Source of the DNA: Janibacter massiliensis
GTDB taxonomy: Bacteria > Actinomycetota > Actinomycetes > Actinomycetales > Dermatophilaceae
DNA: 64,000 nucleotides
NCBI RefSeq assembly: GCF_900289115.1
Contig: NZ_LT985196.1
Span: 630,706 to 694,705, forward strand
Reading direction: 5' to 3'
Shown here piece by piece: positions 8,758 to 17,390 of this stretch (positions are counted from its first letter, which is position 1; each line of letters starts with the position of its first letter). The translations under genes were made by a program, and so were the position numbers. The notes under the pieces are model-generated. The model did not search any database. It was given only the letters and a program-made list of their open reading frames with translations, and had not been told where the DNA came from.

Positions 8758-9666
8758 ATGTCCGAAGGAACCTTCGACCCCGCCACGGGTGAGCCGAGCG
8801 CCCGCCCGCTCGGCGCCCCCGAGACCACGCCGGGCAGCACGTACCCGACCGGCGCGTACGGCACCGACCCGCTCGACACGAGCGACCGCAGCACGACCCA
8901 GCAGGCCAAGGACGAGGCGAAGGCCACGGCCGGCACCGTCAAGGACGAGGCCGCGTCCACCGCGCAGGACGTGAAGGCCGAGGCGACCTCGGTCGCGGCC
9001 GACGCGAAGGAGTCCGGCGCCAAGGTCGTCGAGACCGCCAAGGCCGAGGGCCAGCAGGTCGCCGCCGAGGCCAAGGACCAGATCGCCACGCTCGTCGCCA
9101 CGGTGCGCGAGGAGCTCGGGGGCCACGCCTCGGAGCAGACCGGTCGCGCCGCCAGCGGCCTGCGCGGCTTCGCCGACGAGCTCACCTCGATGGCCGAGGG
9201 GAACGGCGCGCCGAGCGGCATCGCCGCCGAGGTCGTCAGCCAGGCCCAGGCGCGCGTCGCCCAGGCAGCCGAGTGGATGGAGGGCCGCGAGCCGGCCGAC
9301 CTCCTCGAGGACGTGAAGAACTTCGCCCGCCGCAAGCCCGGCACCTTCATCGCCGCCGCGGCGCTCCTCGGCCTCGTCGGTGGCCGGATCACGAGCAGCA
9401 TCGTCGCCGAGAAGCGCGAGGAGTCGGACGGCGTCGACGTCGCCCGCCAGCCGGTCGCGCAGCCGGCCGTCACCTACCCGGAGACGCCGTACGCCACCGA
9501 GGTCCGCACGGCACCCCAGGCCTACGCCGACCCCTACGCGCCGGCCCCCCAGCCCAGCGACCCGTACCGGCCGGAGGCCCGTCCGGTCGCCGACCCGTAC
9601 GCCCAGCCGGGTCAGGACCCGTTCGCCCCGCCGGCCGGCGGTTCGACCGACGGGATCGGCCGATGA
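8758..9666 (+). CDS. LEA/apolipoprotein-like helical protein with one membrane segment
   Basis: A 302-residue protein with no recognised enzyme domain. Residues 45-115 are a long amphipathic Ala/Lys/Glu/Asp repeat (AKDEAKATAGTVKDEAAST and similar), like late-embryogenesis-abundant or apolipoprotein-type helices. A hydrophobic Gly/Ala helix lies at about 196-215 after the basic RRKPGT, and the tail is Pro/Tyr/Ala-rich with repeated DPYA units. It starts at ATG 8758 with AAAGG upstream and overlaps the next gene by ATGA. It is the first gene of a three-gene operon with a holin-like protein and a DUF3618 protein; an envelope or stress role is inferred from that company only. Confidence 0.7.
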   Translation: MSEGTFDPATGEPSARPLGAPETTPGSTYPTGAYGTDPLDTSDRSTTQQAKDEAKATAGTVKDEAASTAQDVKAEATSVAADAKESGAKVVETAKAEGQQVAAEAKDQIATLVATVREELGGHASEQTGRAASGLRGFADELTSMAEGNGAPSGIAAEVVSQAQARVAQAAEWMEGREPADLLEDVKNFARRKPGTFIAAAALLGLVGGRITSSIVAEKREESDGVDVARQPVAQPAVTYPETPYATEVRTAPQAYADPYAPAPQPSDPYRPEARPVADPYAQPGQDPFAPPAGGSTDGIGR

Positions 9667-10157
9667 CGGTTCCCCCGACCTCCTCCGCGGGCGCCCACGG
9701 CGTCGGTGGCCCGACCGGTGGGACGCACGTCCCGCCGGCCGAGCCCCTGCACGGCGCCCACGACACGTACGAGAAGGGCGAGGTCTCCTCGATCGGCGCC
9801 CTCGTCTCGGACATCACCCGTGACTTCTCGACGCTCGTGCGTCAGGAGGTCCAGCTGGCCAAGGCCGAGCTTCAGGAGTCGGCCAAGGAGGCGGGCAAGG
9901 GTGCCGGGATGTTCGCCGGCGCGGGCGTCGCCGCCCACCTCATGCTCATCTTCGGCTCGCTCTTCGTGATGTTCCTCCTCGCCGAGCTCTTCGACTCCTA
10001 CATCTGGGCCGCGCTCGTGGTCACCGTGCTGTGGGCCGTCGTCGCTGCCGTGCTCGCCCTCATCGGCAAGAGCAGCCTCAAGAACGTCCAGGGAATGCCG
10101 CGCACGCAGGAGACCGTCCAGAAGGTCCCCGCCGCGCTCAAGGGAAACGAGAACTGA
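9663..10157 (+). CDS. Phage holin family protein (DUF1469/Holin_X type)
   Basis: A 164-residue protein. A cytosolic N-terminus is followed by the family signature helix LVRQEVQLAKAELQE, then two hydrophobic membrane spans (about 82-108 and 113-137) and a short tail. The actinobacterial phage holin family (Holin_X, DUF1469) is widespread in non-phage chromosomes next to DUF3618 genes, as here, and its role is unknown; lysis activity is not implied. The start overlaps the upstream stop by ATGA and the DUF3618 gene begins 1 base past its stop, so all three are translationally linked. Confidence 0.82.
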   Translation: MTVPPTSSAGAHGVGGPTGGTHVPPAEPLHGAHDTYEKGEVSSIGALVSDITRDFSTLVRQEVQLAKAELQESAKEAGKGAGMFAGAGVAAHLMLIFGSLFVMFLLAELFDSYIWAALVVTVLWAVVAAVLALIGKSSLKNVQGMPRTQETVQKVPAALKGNEN

Positions 10158-10158
10158 C

Positions 10159-10848
10159 ATGAGCCAGAACCCCGACGAGATCCGCGCCGAGATCGACCGC
10201 ACCCGCAACGACCTGAGCCGCAACGTCGACGCGCTCGGCGAGGCCGTCCAGCCCGGCAACGTCGCCCGTCGCCAGGTGGACAAGGTCACCGGCAAGGCGG
10301 CCGACCTCAAGGACAAGGTCATGGGCACCGTCCCGTCCGCCCCGAGCTTCGGCTCCTCCGACGGCCCGGGCGTCACCGACCGCGTCTCGGACGCCGCCTC
10401 GAACCTCGGTGACCAGGCCCAGCAGGCCGGTGTCGCCGCGAAGCAGAAGGCGGAGGGCAACCCGCTCGCCGTCGGCCTCATCGCCCTCGGCGCCGGTTGG
10501 CTCGCCGGCTCGCTGCTCCCGGCGAGCAACCGCGAGCGGGCCGCCGTCCGCGAGGGCCTCGACCGTGCCCAGCCGATGATGGAGGACGCGAAGTCGGCCG
10601 TGCAGGAGAAGGCCCAGGAGGTCGCGGGCAACCTGCAGGAGCCGGCGCAGCAGGCGTTCGCCCAGGTCAAGGAGACCGCTCAGGGTGCCGTCGAGAACGT
10701 GCGCTCCGAGGGCATGGACCAGGCGCAGCAGGTCAAGGAGAGCGCGCAGGAGTCGGCGGAGACCGTCAAGTCCTCCGCGCAGCAGTCGGCCGAGACCGTC
10801 CGCGAGGACGCCGAGGGCTCGGTCGAGGCCGTCCGCAACGACGGCTGA
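10159..10848 (+). CDS. DUF3618 domain-containing protein
   Basis: A 229-residue protein opening with the DUF3618 signature: PDEIRAEIDRTRNDLSRNVDAL within residues 4-26. A glycine-rich hydrophobic stretch (LAVGLIALGAGWLAGSLLP, about residues 105-123) resembles a membrane anchor. The C-terminal 90 residues are a degenerate amphipathic repeat around QESAETVK and QQSAETVR, akin to the LEA-like repeats in the first gene of the operon, making this protein longer than the minimal DUF3618 unit. The function is unknown; it co-occurs with holin-family proteins in actinobacterial envelopes. A strong terminator follows. Confidence 0.8.
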   Translation: MSQNPDEIRAEIDRTRNDLSRNVDALGEAVQPGNVARRQVDKVTGKAADLKDKVMGTVPSAPSFGSSDGPGVTDRVSDAASNLGDQAQQAGVAAKQKAEGNPLAVGLIALGAGWLAGSLLPASNRERAAVREGLDRAQPMMEDAKSAVQEKAQEVAGNLQEPAQQAFAQVKETAQGAVENVRSEGMDQAQQVKESAQESAETVKSSAQQSAETVREDAEGSVEAVRNDG

Positions 10849-10864
10849 GCACCACACCCGGTCA

Positions 10865-10906
10865 CGGGGCCCCGGCGCGACGCGTGCCGGGGCCCCGCGC
10901 CTTTTT
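10865..10906 (+). terminator. Rho-independent terminator after the holin/DUF3618 operon
   Basis: A perfect 12-bp stem (10865-10876 with 10886-10897) and a 9-nt loop are followed, after a short CGCC spacer, by TTTTT at 10902-10906. It lies 16 bases past the DUF3618 stop. Confidence 0.85.
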
Positions 10907-10970
10907 CCCGGACCCGTGCGCCTCTCGCTGACGCGCCGGTTCCGTACCCGGACCTACCTCAGGAGCAGTC

Positions 10971-11417
10971 ATGAAGGCACTCACCGTCCGCCGCACGACC
11001 ACCGCGAGCGCGCAGGAGGTGTGGGACGTCATCGCCGACGGGTTCACCTACGCCTCGTGGGTCGTCGGTGCCTCCCGGATCCGCGCCGTCGAGGCCGCGT
11101 GGCCCAACGTCGGCGCGAAGATCCACCACTCCGTCGGCACCTGGCCGACCCTCCTCGACGACGAGACCGAGGTCCTCGAGGTCGAGACCGGTCGCCGGAT
11201 CGTCCTCCACGCGAAGGCGTGGCCGGTCGGCCGGGCGAAGGTCGAGATCGTCCTCACCCCGACCGACGAGGGCACCCAGCTCGAGATGCGCGAGGACGCG
11301 GACAGCGGCCCGGCGAAGGCGATGCCCAAGCCCGGTCGTCAGGCCGCGATCTTCCCCCGCAACCGGGAGACGCTGCTGCGTCTGGCGCTGCTGGCCGAGC
11401 GCCCCACCCAGCCCTGA
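10971..11417 (+). CDS. SRPBCC family protein
   Basis: A 148-residue protein of the START/polyketide-cyclase-like SRPBCC fold. It has the N-terminal strand with ASAQEVWDVIADG, the WPNVGAKIHHSVGTWPTLLDDETEVLEVE segment and the late EIVLTPTDEGTQLEM strand, with a C-terminal helix. The family binds hydrophobic ligands or acts as a small cyclase; ligand and role are unknown here. It is a single gene between a terminator and a long palindromic repeat (copy A1) that begins 50 bases after its stop. Confidence 0.78.
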   Translation: MKALTVRRTTTASAQEVWDVIADGFTYASWVVGASRIRAVEAAWPNVGAKIHHSVGTWPTLLDDETEVLEVETGRRIVLHAKAWPVGRAKVEIVLTPTDEGTQLEMREDADSGPAKAMPKPGRQAAIFPRNRETLLRLALLAERPTQP

Positions 11418-11466
11418 GCGACGGGCCCCGGCGCGAGTCTTCGGGGCCGACACCAGGCTCGTACCC

Positions 11467-11533
11467 CTCGCGCCTGACGAATCGACTCGTGGTCACCGGA
11501 TCCGGTGACCACGAGTCGATTCGCTGCGCGCGA
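11467..11533. repeat. 67-bp nested palindromic element, family A, copy 1
   Basis: The centre, 11479-11522, is a perfect 44-nt palindrome around GGATCC. Outside it, after 5 bases on each side, CTCGCGC (11467-11473) faces GCGCGA (11528-11533). The same architecture recurs at 48086 and 63235. This copy lies between convergent genes (SRPBCC on plus, the 218-residue protein on minus), so it could also act as a bidirectional terminator. Confidence 0.85.
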
Positions 11534-11592
11534 ATGCCGCAGGAGTCCAGTGCCCCGTGCGGGGGTCGCTTCGGTGGGCGGGAGCGCAGCCC

Positions 11593-12249
11593 TCAGAGGT
11601 CGCGGATCGTCGTCGTGATCCGGGTGACCGCCGGGTGCTTCGGGGTCGAGCCGAAGCCGAAGCGCACGGGCGGGTCGACGGCGGCGAGGGAGCCGAGGTC
11701 GGTGCCCTCCCACGTCCCGGCGGCCCCGACGACCGCGTGCTGGTCGACGGCGCCGTAGTACTCGCGGCGTCCAGCCCGAGCGGTCCCCGCGGTCCGCACC
11801 CCCGGGACGACGACGCGGGCGATCGGGTCGATCGCGACGCAGTACGCCGGGGCGGACGGGAGCGCGTCCGGGACGAGGGCGTGCAGCCACCCCAGGGACG
11901 TCCGCCCACCGAGGTCGAGCCGCACGTCGAGGCCGGCGGAGGGCTCATCCCCCGCCCGCACCGCCCACCGCTCCCGCGCCGGGTTGCGCCCGCTCGCCGG
12001 CAGCCCGTCCCGGGTGCGCTCGACGCTCACGGGGACGATCCGCACCTCGTCGAAGGTGTACGTCCCCGCGATGAAGTCGGCGACCTGCTCGGTCGGAGCG
12101 AGGAGCACCCGGTGCCCGCTCGGTTCCTCGAGCATGACGTCGGAGAACGACCCGAACGGGGTCGTGACCCAGTGGCCGACGACGACGCGCACGCCGCTCG
12201 TCGTTCCCGCACCGGCGATGAAGCCGTGGAAGCGCTGCAGCCTGCTCAC
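11593..12249 (-). CDS. Hypothetical protein following the NYN gene
   Basis: A 218-residue protein with no family I can name. It reads like a beta-rich soluble protein: GVRVVVGHWVTTPFGSF, ending VTRITTTIRDL. One stretch, HRVLLAPTEQVADFIAGTYTFDEVRIVPV, resembles actinobacterial proteins of about 200 residues often simply called hypothetical. It begins with a GTG whose GTGA overlaps the stop of the upstream NYN gene, so it is translationally coupled as the third gene of a CPBP-NYN-hypothetical operon. No signal peptide or membrane span is visible. Confidence 0.65.
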   Translation of the reverse strand: MSRLQRFHGFIAGAGTTSGVRVVVGHWVTTPFGSFSDVMLEEPSGHRVLLAPTEQVADFIAGTYTFDEVRIVPVSVERTRDGLPASGRNPARERWAVRAGDEPSAGLDVRLDLGGRTSLGWLHALVPDALPSAPAYCVAIDPIARVVVPGVRTAGTARAGRREYYGAVDQHAVVGAAGTWEGTDLGSLAAVDPPVRFGFGSTPKHPAVTRITTTIRDL

Positions 12250-12851
12250 AGGAAGGCGGTCGGGTCGAACTCGTCGATGGGGATGATCCGCACCCGGGGC
12301 AGCGTCACGTTGAAGGCCCGCACGTCGTGCTCGAGGTCGAAGATCTCCAGGCCCTCGTCGCGCAGGGAGCCGAAGCCGCCGTTGGCGAACTCGGTGAACC
12401 CGATGACCCCGACGCGGCGTTCCTCGTCCGCGAGCAGCTCGCGCACCTGCGGGAGGAAGTCGCCGTCGTTGCTCACGAGCAGGACGTCGGCCTCGTGCTG
12501 AACGAGCTCGACCATCATCTTCTGGATGGCGATGTCGACGACCTTCTGCTGCGAGCTCCCCGACAGCGGCACGGGCGTGTAGTCGAGCGCCAGCAGCGCC
12601 TGGACGAACGCCATCGGCATCTCGTGGTTCGTCTGGAGGAAGAACAGGCCCTTGACGTCCTGCTCGAACTCCCGGCGCGCGAACGACAGGACGCGGTCCC
12701 AGCGGGGACGCTCCTCCGGTTGCGGTCGGTGACCGAGGATCGAGGTGCCGAGCGTGGCATCGATGTTCTCGCCGTCGACGAGGATGTACGTCCGGCGGTC
12801 GGCGTCGGCCGCCTCGCCGGCTGGCTCGGTGCGGTGGTCGGTGGGGGTCAC
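12246..12851 (-). CDS. NYN domain protein (PIN-like nuclease fold)
   Basis: A 201-residue protein of the NYN/LabA-like family. The first acidic motif is ILVDGENID (D26, E28, D31), the central strand is VKGLFFLQTN, and the second acidic motif is LLVSNDGDF with D129 and D131. These match the metal-binding aspartates of PIN-like ribonucleases. RNA substrates are unknown. The GTG start at 12851 overlaps the CPBP stop and the gene ends inside the next start, so it is the middle gene of a tightly packed operon. Confidence 0.85.
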   Translation of the reverse strand: MTPTDHRTEPAGEAADADRRTYILVDGENIDATLGTSILGHRPQPEERPRWDRVLSFARREFEQDVKGLFFLQTNHEMPMAFVQALLALDYTPVPLSGSSQQKVVDIAIQKMMVELVQHEADVLLVSNDGDFLPQVRELLADEERRVGVIGFTEFANGGFGSLRDEGLEIFDLEHDVRAFNVTLPRVRIIPIDEFDPTAFL

Positions 12852-13903
12852 GGGCGGGCCTCCTGCGGGGTGGTACGGCGGTCGATGCCGAGCCGTCCGG
12901 CGAGGACCCAGATGGCGGTCCCCATGACGGCGAGCGGGATGGCCGTGGTGAGGACACCAACGGGCGAGCCGGTCGTGTCCGACTGGACGAACGCCTCGTC
13001 GAAGCCGCCGACGATCGCGACCGTGGCGAGGATCGCGATGTTGTTCACGGCGTGCAGGGCGCACGCGGCCTCGAGCCCCCCGGTGCGCCACGTGAGCAGG
13101 ACCGCCGCGACGGCGAAGACCGCGAGGTCCAGGAGGATCCACACGTGGAACGAGCCGTGCGCCGAGGCGAACGCCGCGGCGGACACCAGGCACGACAGGG
13201 CGACGGCGGCGATCCGCGAGGGGACGAACGAGCCGACCCACTGCATGACCCACCCGCGGAAGAGGTACTCCTCGCCGGCTGCCTGGAGCGGTGTGGTGAG
13301 GAGCGTCAGGCCGATGAGCCAGAGCCACGTCGAGGGCCGCTCGCTCGAGCCGCCCTCGTCGCCGCCCAGGAGCTGCGGGAAGGCCGCGCCGAGCCCGAGC
13401 ACGACGCCCCACACGAGCGCCGCGACGAGCGCGCAGACCGCGGCCCACCGCCACCGGAACCGGCCGGCGACCGAGCTGACGATGCCCGGTCGCTGCCCGG
13501 AGACGATCCACGTCGTGAGCATGACGACCGGGATGAGCCCCGCGAGCAGGAGGTTCGACAGGGCGAAGACGACCGGGTTGGACTGGTCCTCGCCCCACGC
13601 GTTCCACGCCGCCTCGTCGCTCGGGGAGACGCCGGAGGCCAGGGCCGCGAGGAGGAAGACGACGAGGAAGACGACCATGAGGACGAGGAAGAGGCCGATG
13701 AGCACCATCGGCGACACGAGCGCCTTGACCCAGTGGTGGAGGGGACCGCGCAGGGCGTGCTCGTACTCCAGCGGGGTGGTCGGTCGGGCCCGGTCGGACC
13801 GCCGCGCCGGCAGCGCGTAGGGGGGCGCGTACGGGGTCGCGTACGGGGGCGTACCGGCCGGGATGACCGGCGGGCCGGTCGGGGGCGGCGCGTTCGGCGG
13901 CAT
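12848..13903 (-). CDS. CPBP family intramembrane glutamic endopeptidase
   Basis: A 351-residue membrane protein. After a Pro/Tyr-rich cytosolic tail (residues 1-50) there are about seven to eight hydrophobic spans. The CPBP (Abi) signature is present: E211-E212-x3-R216 in GEEYLFRGWVMQ, with later conserved residues around FASAHGSFHVW and LHAVNN supplying the His and Asn. The family includes CAAX-type prenyl-protein proteases and bacteriocin-immunity-like proteins; the substrate is unknown. The ATG at 13903 is preferred to a GTG five codons earlier. It is the first gene of the three-gene operon with NYN. Confidence 0.85.
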   Translation of the reverse strand: MPPNAPPPTGPPVIPAGTPPYATPYAPPYALPARRSDRARPTTPLEYEHALRGPLHHWVKALVSPMVLIGLFLVLMVVFLVVFLLAALASGVSPSDEAAWNAWGEDQSNPVVFALSNLLLAGLIPVVMLTTWIVSGQRPGIVSSVAGRFRWRWAAVCALVAALVWGVVLGLGAAFPQLLGGDEGGSSERPSTWLWLIGLTLLTTPLQAAGEEYLFRGWVMQWVGSFVPSRIAAVALSCLVSAAAFASAHGSFHVWILLDLAVFAVAAVLLTWRTGGLEAACALHAVNNIAILATVAIVGGFDEAFVQSDTTGSPVGVLTTAIPLAVMGTAIWVLAGRLGIDRRTTPQEARP

Positions 13904-13948
13904 CGTCACGCCGAGCACTCTGCCAGAGGGTGATGGGAGACTCTTCGG

Positions 13949-14854
13949 GTGAGACGCCCGTCCCGTGCCCTCGTCGCGGCCGCGGTCCTGCCGGTCCTCG
14001 CGCTCTCCGCGTGCGGCGGGTCCACCGAGCCCGAGCGCGAGTCCGCACCCCCGACGTCGTCAACCGCGACGGCGTCCACCTCGACCACCACCGCGAGCGC
14101 GTCCCCGTCCCGGCCCACGAGCGCCCGCGGGGATCGCGTCGTGTGGGCCGCGCTCGGCGACAGCTACGCCTCGGGTACTGGGACGGGACGGTACGACGTC
14201 GACGGGCCGTGCATGCGCGGCACGCGGGCCTATCCCGAGCTGCTCGCCGCCCGGGACCGCGGGGTCGACCTCACCTTCCTCGCGTGCGCGGGCGCGACGA
14301 CCGACGACGTCCTCACCCGGCAGGTGCCGCAGGTCCCCCGCGACGCGGACGTGGTCACGATCAGCGTCGGCGGGAACGACGCGGGCTTCTTCGGAGCCGT
14401 CCCGCTATGCCTGTCCGAGGACCAGGAGAAGGCCTGCCTGGACCGGCTCGCGACGATGCGCTCGACCGCCCCGGGAACCATCGGCCCCGCGCTGTCGACG
14501 ACGTACGCCGCCGTCGCCCGGCGGGCGCCCCGGGCACGGATCGTCGCGATCGACTACCCCCAGCCCTTCTCCGACGGGCGGGCCTGCGCAGCAGCGCAGG
14601 GGGTCTCCGCCCGGGAGGCGAAGGCGCTCGACCGCACGGTCGCCGCCGTCAACGAGGTCATCGAGCGCCGCGCGAAGGCGGCGGGCGTCACGTACGTCCC
14701 GACCGCGGAGCGCTTCCGGGGCCACGGGGTGTGCGCGAGGACGCCGTGGGTCAACGGCCTCACGTCGGAGTGGACCGAGCTGTACCACCCCTCGGCCGCC
14801 GGGCACCGCGACGGCTTCGGCCCCCTCGTGGCCCCGCACCTGCGCCGATCCTGA
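13949..14854 (+). CDS. SGNH/GDSL hydrolase family lipoprotein
   Basis: A 301-residue secreted lipoprotein. The signal peptide ends in the lipobox LSAC with the acylated Cys at residue 22, followed by a Ser/Thr-rich linker. The hydrolase domain has block I GDSYASG (nucleophile S72), block III ISVGGND, and the C-terminal catalytic pair in LYHPSAAGH. This arrangement is that of SGNH lipases/esterases such as secreted streptomycete enzymes; the substrate may be a lipid or acetylated glycan. It is divergent from the CPBP operon and starts at a GTG. Confidence 0.87.
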   Translation: MRRPSRALVAAAVLPVLALSACGGSTEPERESAPPTSSTATASTSTTTASASPSRPTSARGDRVVWAALGDSYASGTGTGRYDVDGPCMRGTRAYPELLAARDRGVDLTFLACAGATTDDVLTRQVPQVPRDADVVTISVGGNDAGFFGAVPLCLSEDQEKACLDRLATMRSTAPGTIGPALSTTYAAVARRAPRARIVAIDYPQPFSDGRACAAAQGVSAREAKALDRTVAAVNEVIERRAKAAGVTYVPTAERFRGHGVCARTPWVNGLTSEWTELYHPSAAGHRDGFGPLVAPHLRRS

Positions 14855-14920
14855 CGCCCCCCTCAGCACGGCCCTCGGGACCCCGCCGAGGCGACGCCGT
14901 CAGAGCGGGAGCGGCGCCGC

Positions 14921-15928
14921 TCAGCAGGGGCGCTCGGTCGGGGCGTTGCGGGCGGTCATCGCCGGGTCCCGGACGACGACGTCGCCCAGGGCCTCGTCGA
15001 TCCGGCGCAGGACGTCGGCCTCGAGCCGGACGCCCGAGGCCTTGACGTTCTCCGCGACCTGCTCGGGCCGGGAGGCGCCGATAATCGCCGCGGCGACGTT
15101 GTCGTTCTGGAGCACCCACGCGACGGCCAGCTGCGCCATCGACAGGCCGAGGTCGTCGGCGATCGGCTTCAGTCCCTGCACCGCGGTGAGGACCTCGTCG
15201 GTCATGAGGTGCTTCATCGACTGGCCGGCCTCGTCGTGCCCGGCGCGGGTGTCGGACCCCGGCTGCTGACCCGGGAGGTACTTGCCGGTGAGGACGCCCT
15301 GGGCGATCGGGCTCCACACGATCTGCGACAGCCCGAGCTCCTCGCACGTCGGGACGACCTCGCCCTCGATGACGCGCCACAGCATCGAGTACTGCGGCTG
15401 CGAGGAGACGAGCCGGATGCCGAGGTCGCACGCGAGCGCGTGGCCGTCGCGGATCTGCTCGGCGGTCCACTCGCTCACGCCGATGTAGAGCGCCTTGCCC
15501 GCCCGGACGACGTCGGCGAAAGCCTCTATCGTCTCCTCGAGCGGGGTCTCGGTGTCGAACCGGTGGGCCTGGTAGAGGTCGACGTAGTCGGTGCGCAGGC
15601 GCCGCAGCGAGCCGTCGATGGACTCGCGGATGTGCTTGCGGGACAGGCCGCAGTCGTTGTGCCCCTTCGGGCCGGTGGGCCAGTAGACCTTCGTGAAGAT
15701 CTCGAGCGACTCGCGCCGCTCACCCTCGAGCGCCTCACCGAGGACGGACTCGGCGGCGGTGTTCGCGTAGACGTCGGCGGTGTCGAAGGTCGAGATGCCG
15801 GCGTCGAGGGCGGCGCGCACGCACGCGTGGGCCGCGTCCTTCTCGACCTGGCTGCCGTGGGTGAGCCAGTTGCCGTACGCGATCTCGCTGATCTTCAGGC
15901 CGCTGTCGCCGAGGTATCGATGCTCCAT
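14921..15928 (-). CDS. Aldo/keto reductase (AKR6/potassium-channel-beta-like)
   Basis: A 335-residue (alpha/beta)8 oxidoreductase. The catalytic tetrad is D49, Y54 (FDTADVY), K80 (FTKVY) and H122 (LYQAHRFD). The C-terminal IIGASRPEQVAEN is the NADPH-binding segment. The subgroup resembles voltage-gated potassium-channel beta subunits and YghZ-like reductases, which reduce aldehydes. The ATG at 15928 is chosen because the family starts MxxRYLGxSGLKIS; earlier in-frame codons add an unrelated tail. It is downstream of the SGNH gene in convergent orientation. Confidence 0.87.
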   Translation of the reverse strand: MEHRYLGDSGLKISEIAYGNWLTHGSQVEKDAAHACVRAALDAGISTFDTADVYANTAAESVLGEALEGERRESLEIFTKVYWPTGPKGHNDCGLSRKHIRESIDGSLRRLRTDYVDLYQAHRFDTETPLEETIEAFADVVRAGKALYIGVSEWTAEQIRDGHALACDLGIRLVSSQPQYSMLWRVIEGEVVPTCEELGLSQIVWSPIAQGVLTGKYLPGQQPGSDTRAGHDEAGQSMKHLMTDEVLTAVQGLKPIADDLGLSMAQLAVAWVLQNDNVAAAIIGASRPEQVAENVKASGVRLEADVLRRIDEALGDVVVRDPAMTARNAPTERPC

Positions 15929-15988
15929 GGGCTCGACCCTACGGGAAGTGACCCCGGTCACGCCCCGCCCCGGGGGCTGATGCGCTCG

Positions 15989-17320
15989 TCAGCGCGCCGG
16001 GCTGCCGAGCCGGGCGGGGAGGCGCTCGTGACCGCGCAGGACACGCGTCGTCCGGCGGACGCGACCGGGCAGGAGCGCCAGGCGGGGGAAGCGCTCGTGG
16101 ATGGCGCGGAGCCCGACCTCGCCCTCGAGCCGGGCGAGCGCGGCGCCGAGGCAGTGGTGCCGTCCGGCGGAGAACGCCAGGTGCTCCCGGGCGTTCGGGC
16201 GCGCGACGTCGAACCGCTCGGGATCGTCGAAGACGTCGGGGTCGAGGTTGGCGGCGCCGATCATCGCGGTGAGCATCGTCCGCTCGGCGATCGGCACGCC
16301 GGCGATCGTCGTGTCCTTCGTCGATGTCCGGCCGGTGAGGTACACGGGCGGGTCGAGCCGGAGGACCTCCTCGACGGCGTTGGGCCACAGGGTCGGGTCC
16401 GCGTCGAGGGCGGCCTGCTGCTGCGGGTGGTCGTGGAGCAGGGCGATGCTGTTGCCGAGGAGGTTGACGGTCGTCTCGAAGCCGGCGGCGAGGACGAGCC
16501 CGGCGGTGCCCTTGAGCTCGGTGTGGTCGAGGATCCCCTCCTCGTCACTCGCCCGCAGCAGCCGGGACATGAGCGTGTCGTCGGGGTGGGCCCGCAGGTG
16601 CGCCAGGTGACCCTCGATCCACTCGTCGAACTCGGCGAGGGAGTCCTCGACCTCGGCGAACTCCCGCCACGGCAGGCCGAGGTCGAGGCTCGGGGCGGCG
16701 GCCGACCCCATCCGGAGGACCTTCGCGTGCTGCTCCGGCGGGACGCCGAGGATCCCGGCGATGACGATGACCGGCAGGCGGGCGCAGTAGTCCTCGACGA
16801 GGTCGACGACGACGTCCGGGTCGGCAGCGGCGCGGGCCTCGAGCTCGTCGAGGAGACCGGCGGCGATGCCCTCGACCCGGGGGCGGAGCGCCTCGACCGC
16901 GCGGACGGTGAAGACGCGGGTGAGGAGCTTGCGGTACCGCGTGTGGTCCGGCGGCTCGACGGCCAGCAGCGACGGGGGCTTGAGCGGGTGGAGGTGCGCG
17001 GCGCCGGACCAGCGGGCGACCCGCTCGGCCGTGCCGCCGTCGGGGCCGGGGAAGCCGACGCGGACGTCGGGCGAGGTGAGGATCTCCTTGACCGACGCGT
17101 GCCGGGTCGCGAGCGCGGCGAACCGGCCGGGGACGAGGGCGCCGTGGTCGCGGGCGCGGGCGAGGAGGGCCTCGAGCCGCTCGTGGTCGCCGGCCGCCGA
17201 GGCCGTGACGACCTGGGCCTGCAGGTCGCCGCCGAGGGCCGCGACCCGGAGGTACGTCATGGGGAGGGCGTGCTCGGTGACCCACCGGGTGGTCCGTCGG
17301 GCTCGCGTGTCGGTCCGCAC
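15989..17320 (-). CDS. Cytochrome P450
   Basis: A 443-residue bacterial soluble class I P450. The haem-ligand loop FSAGRHHCLG places the thiolate Cys near residue 390, the I-helix has AAGFETT, and the K-helix ExxR appears as EEVLR. The substrate is unknown; ferredoxin and reductase partners are not next to it. It is divergent from a small SRPBCC gene, and the AKR gene lies downstream on the same strand 60 bases away. Confidence 0.9.
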   Translation of the reverse strand: MRTDTRARRTTRWVTEHALPMTYLRVAALGGDLQAQVVTASAAGDHERLEALLARARDHGALVPGRFAALATRHASVKEILTSPDVRVGFPGPDGGTAERVARWSGAAHLHPLKPPSLLAVEPPDHTRYRKLLTRVFTVRAVEALRPRVEGIAAGLLDELEARAAADPDVVVDLVEDYCARLPVIVIAGILGVPPEQHAKVLRMGSAAAPSLDLGLPWREFAEVEDSLAEFDEWIEGHLAHLRAHPDDTLMSRLLRASDEEGILDHTELKGTAGLVLAAGFETTVNLLGNSIALLHDHPQQQAALDADPTLWPNAVEEVLRLDPPVYLTGRTSTKDTTIAGVPIAERTMLTAMIGAANLDPDVFDDPERFDVARPNAREHLAFSAGRHHCLGAALARLEGEVGLRAIHERFPRLALLPGRVRRTTRVLRGHERLPARLGSPAR

Positions 17321-17390
17321 GGCAGTGACCTTACCGACGGGTAGCCGAGCGGGCGAGGGGTACGTGCAGGCGGTCGGGCACGATGAGCGC

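Noticed and set aside
9663-10157. Reading the holin-family gene as evidence of a prophage
   Set aside because: No other phage genes nearby; this family is common in non-phage actinobacterial operons.
11467-11533. Family A repeat as the end of an insertion sequence
   Set aside because: No transposase or target-site duplication next to any copy; each copy stands alone.
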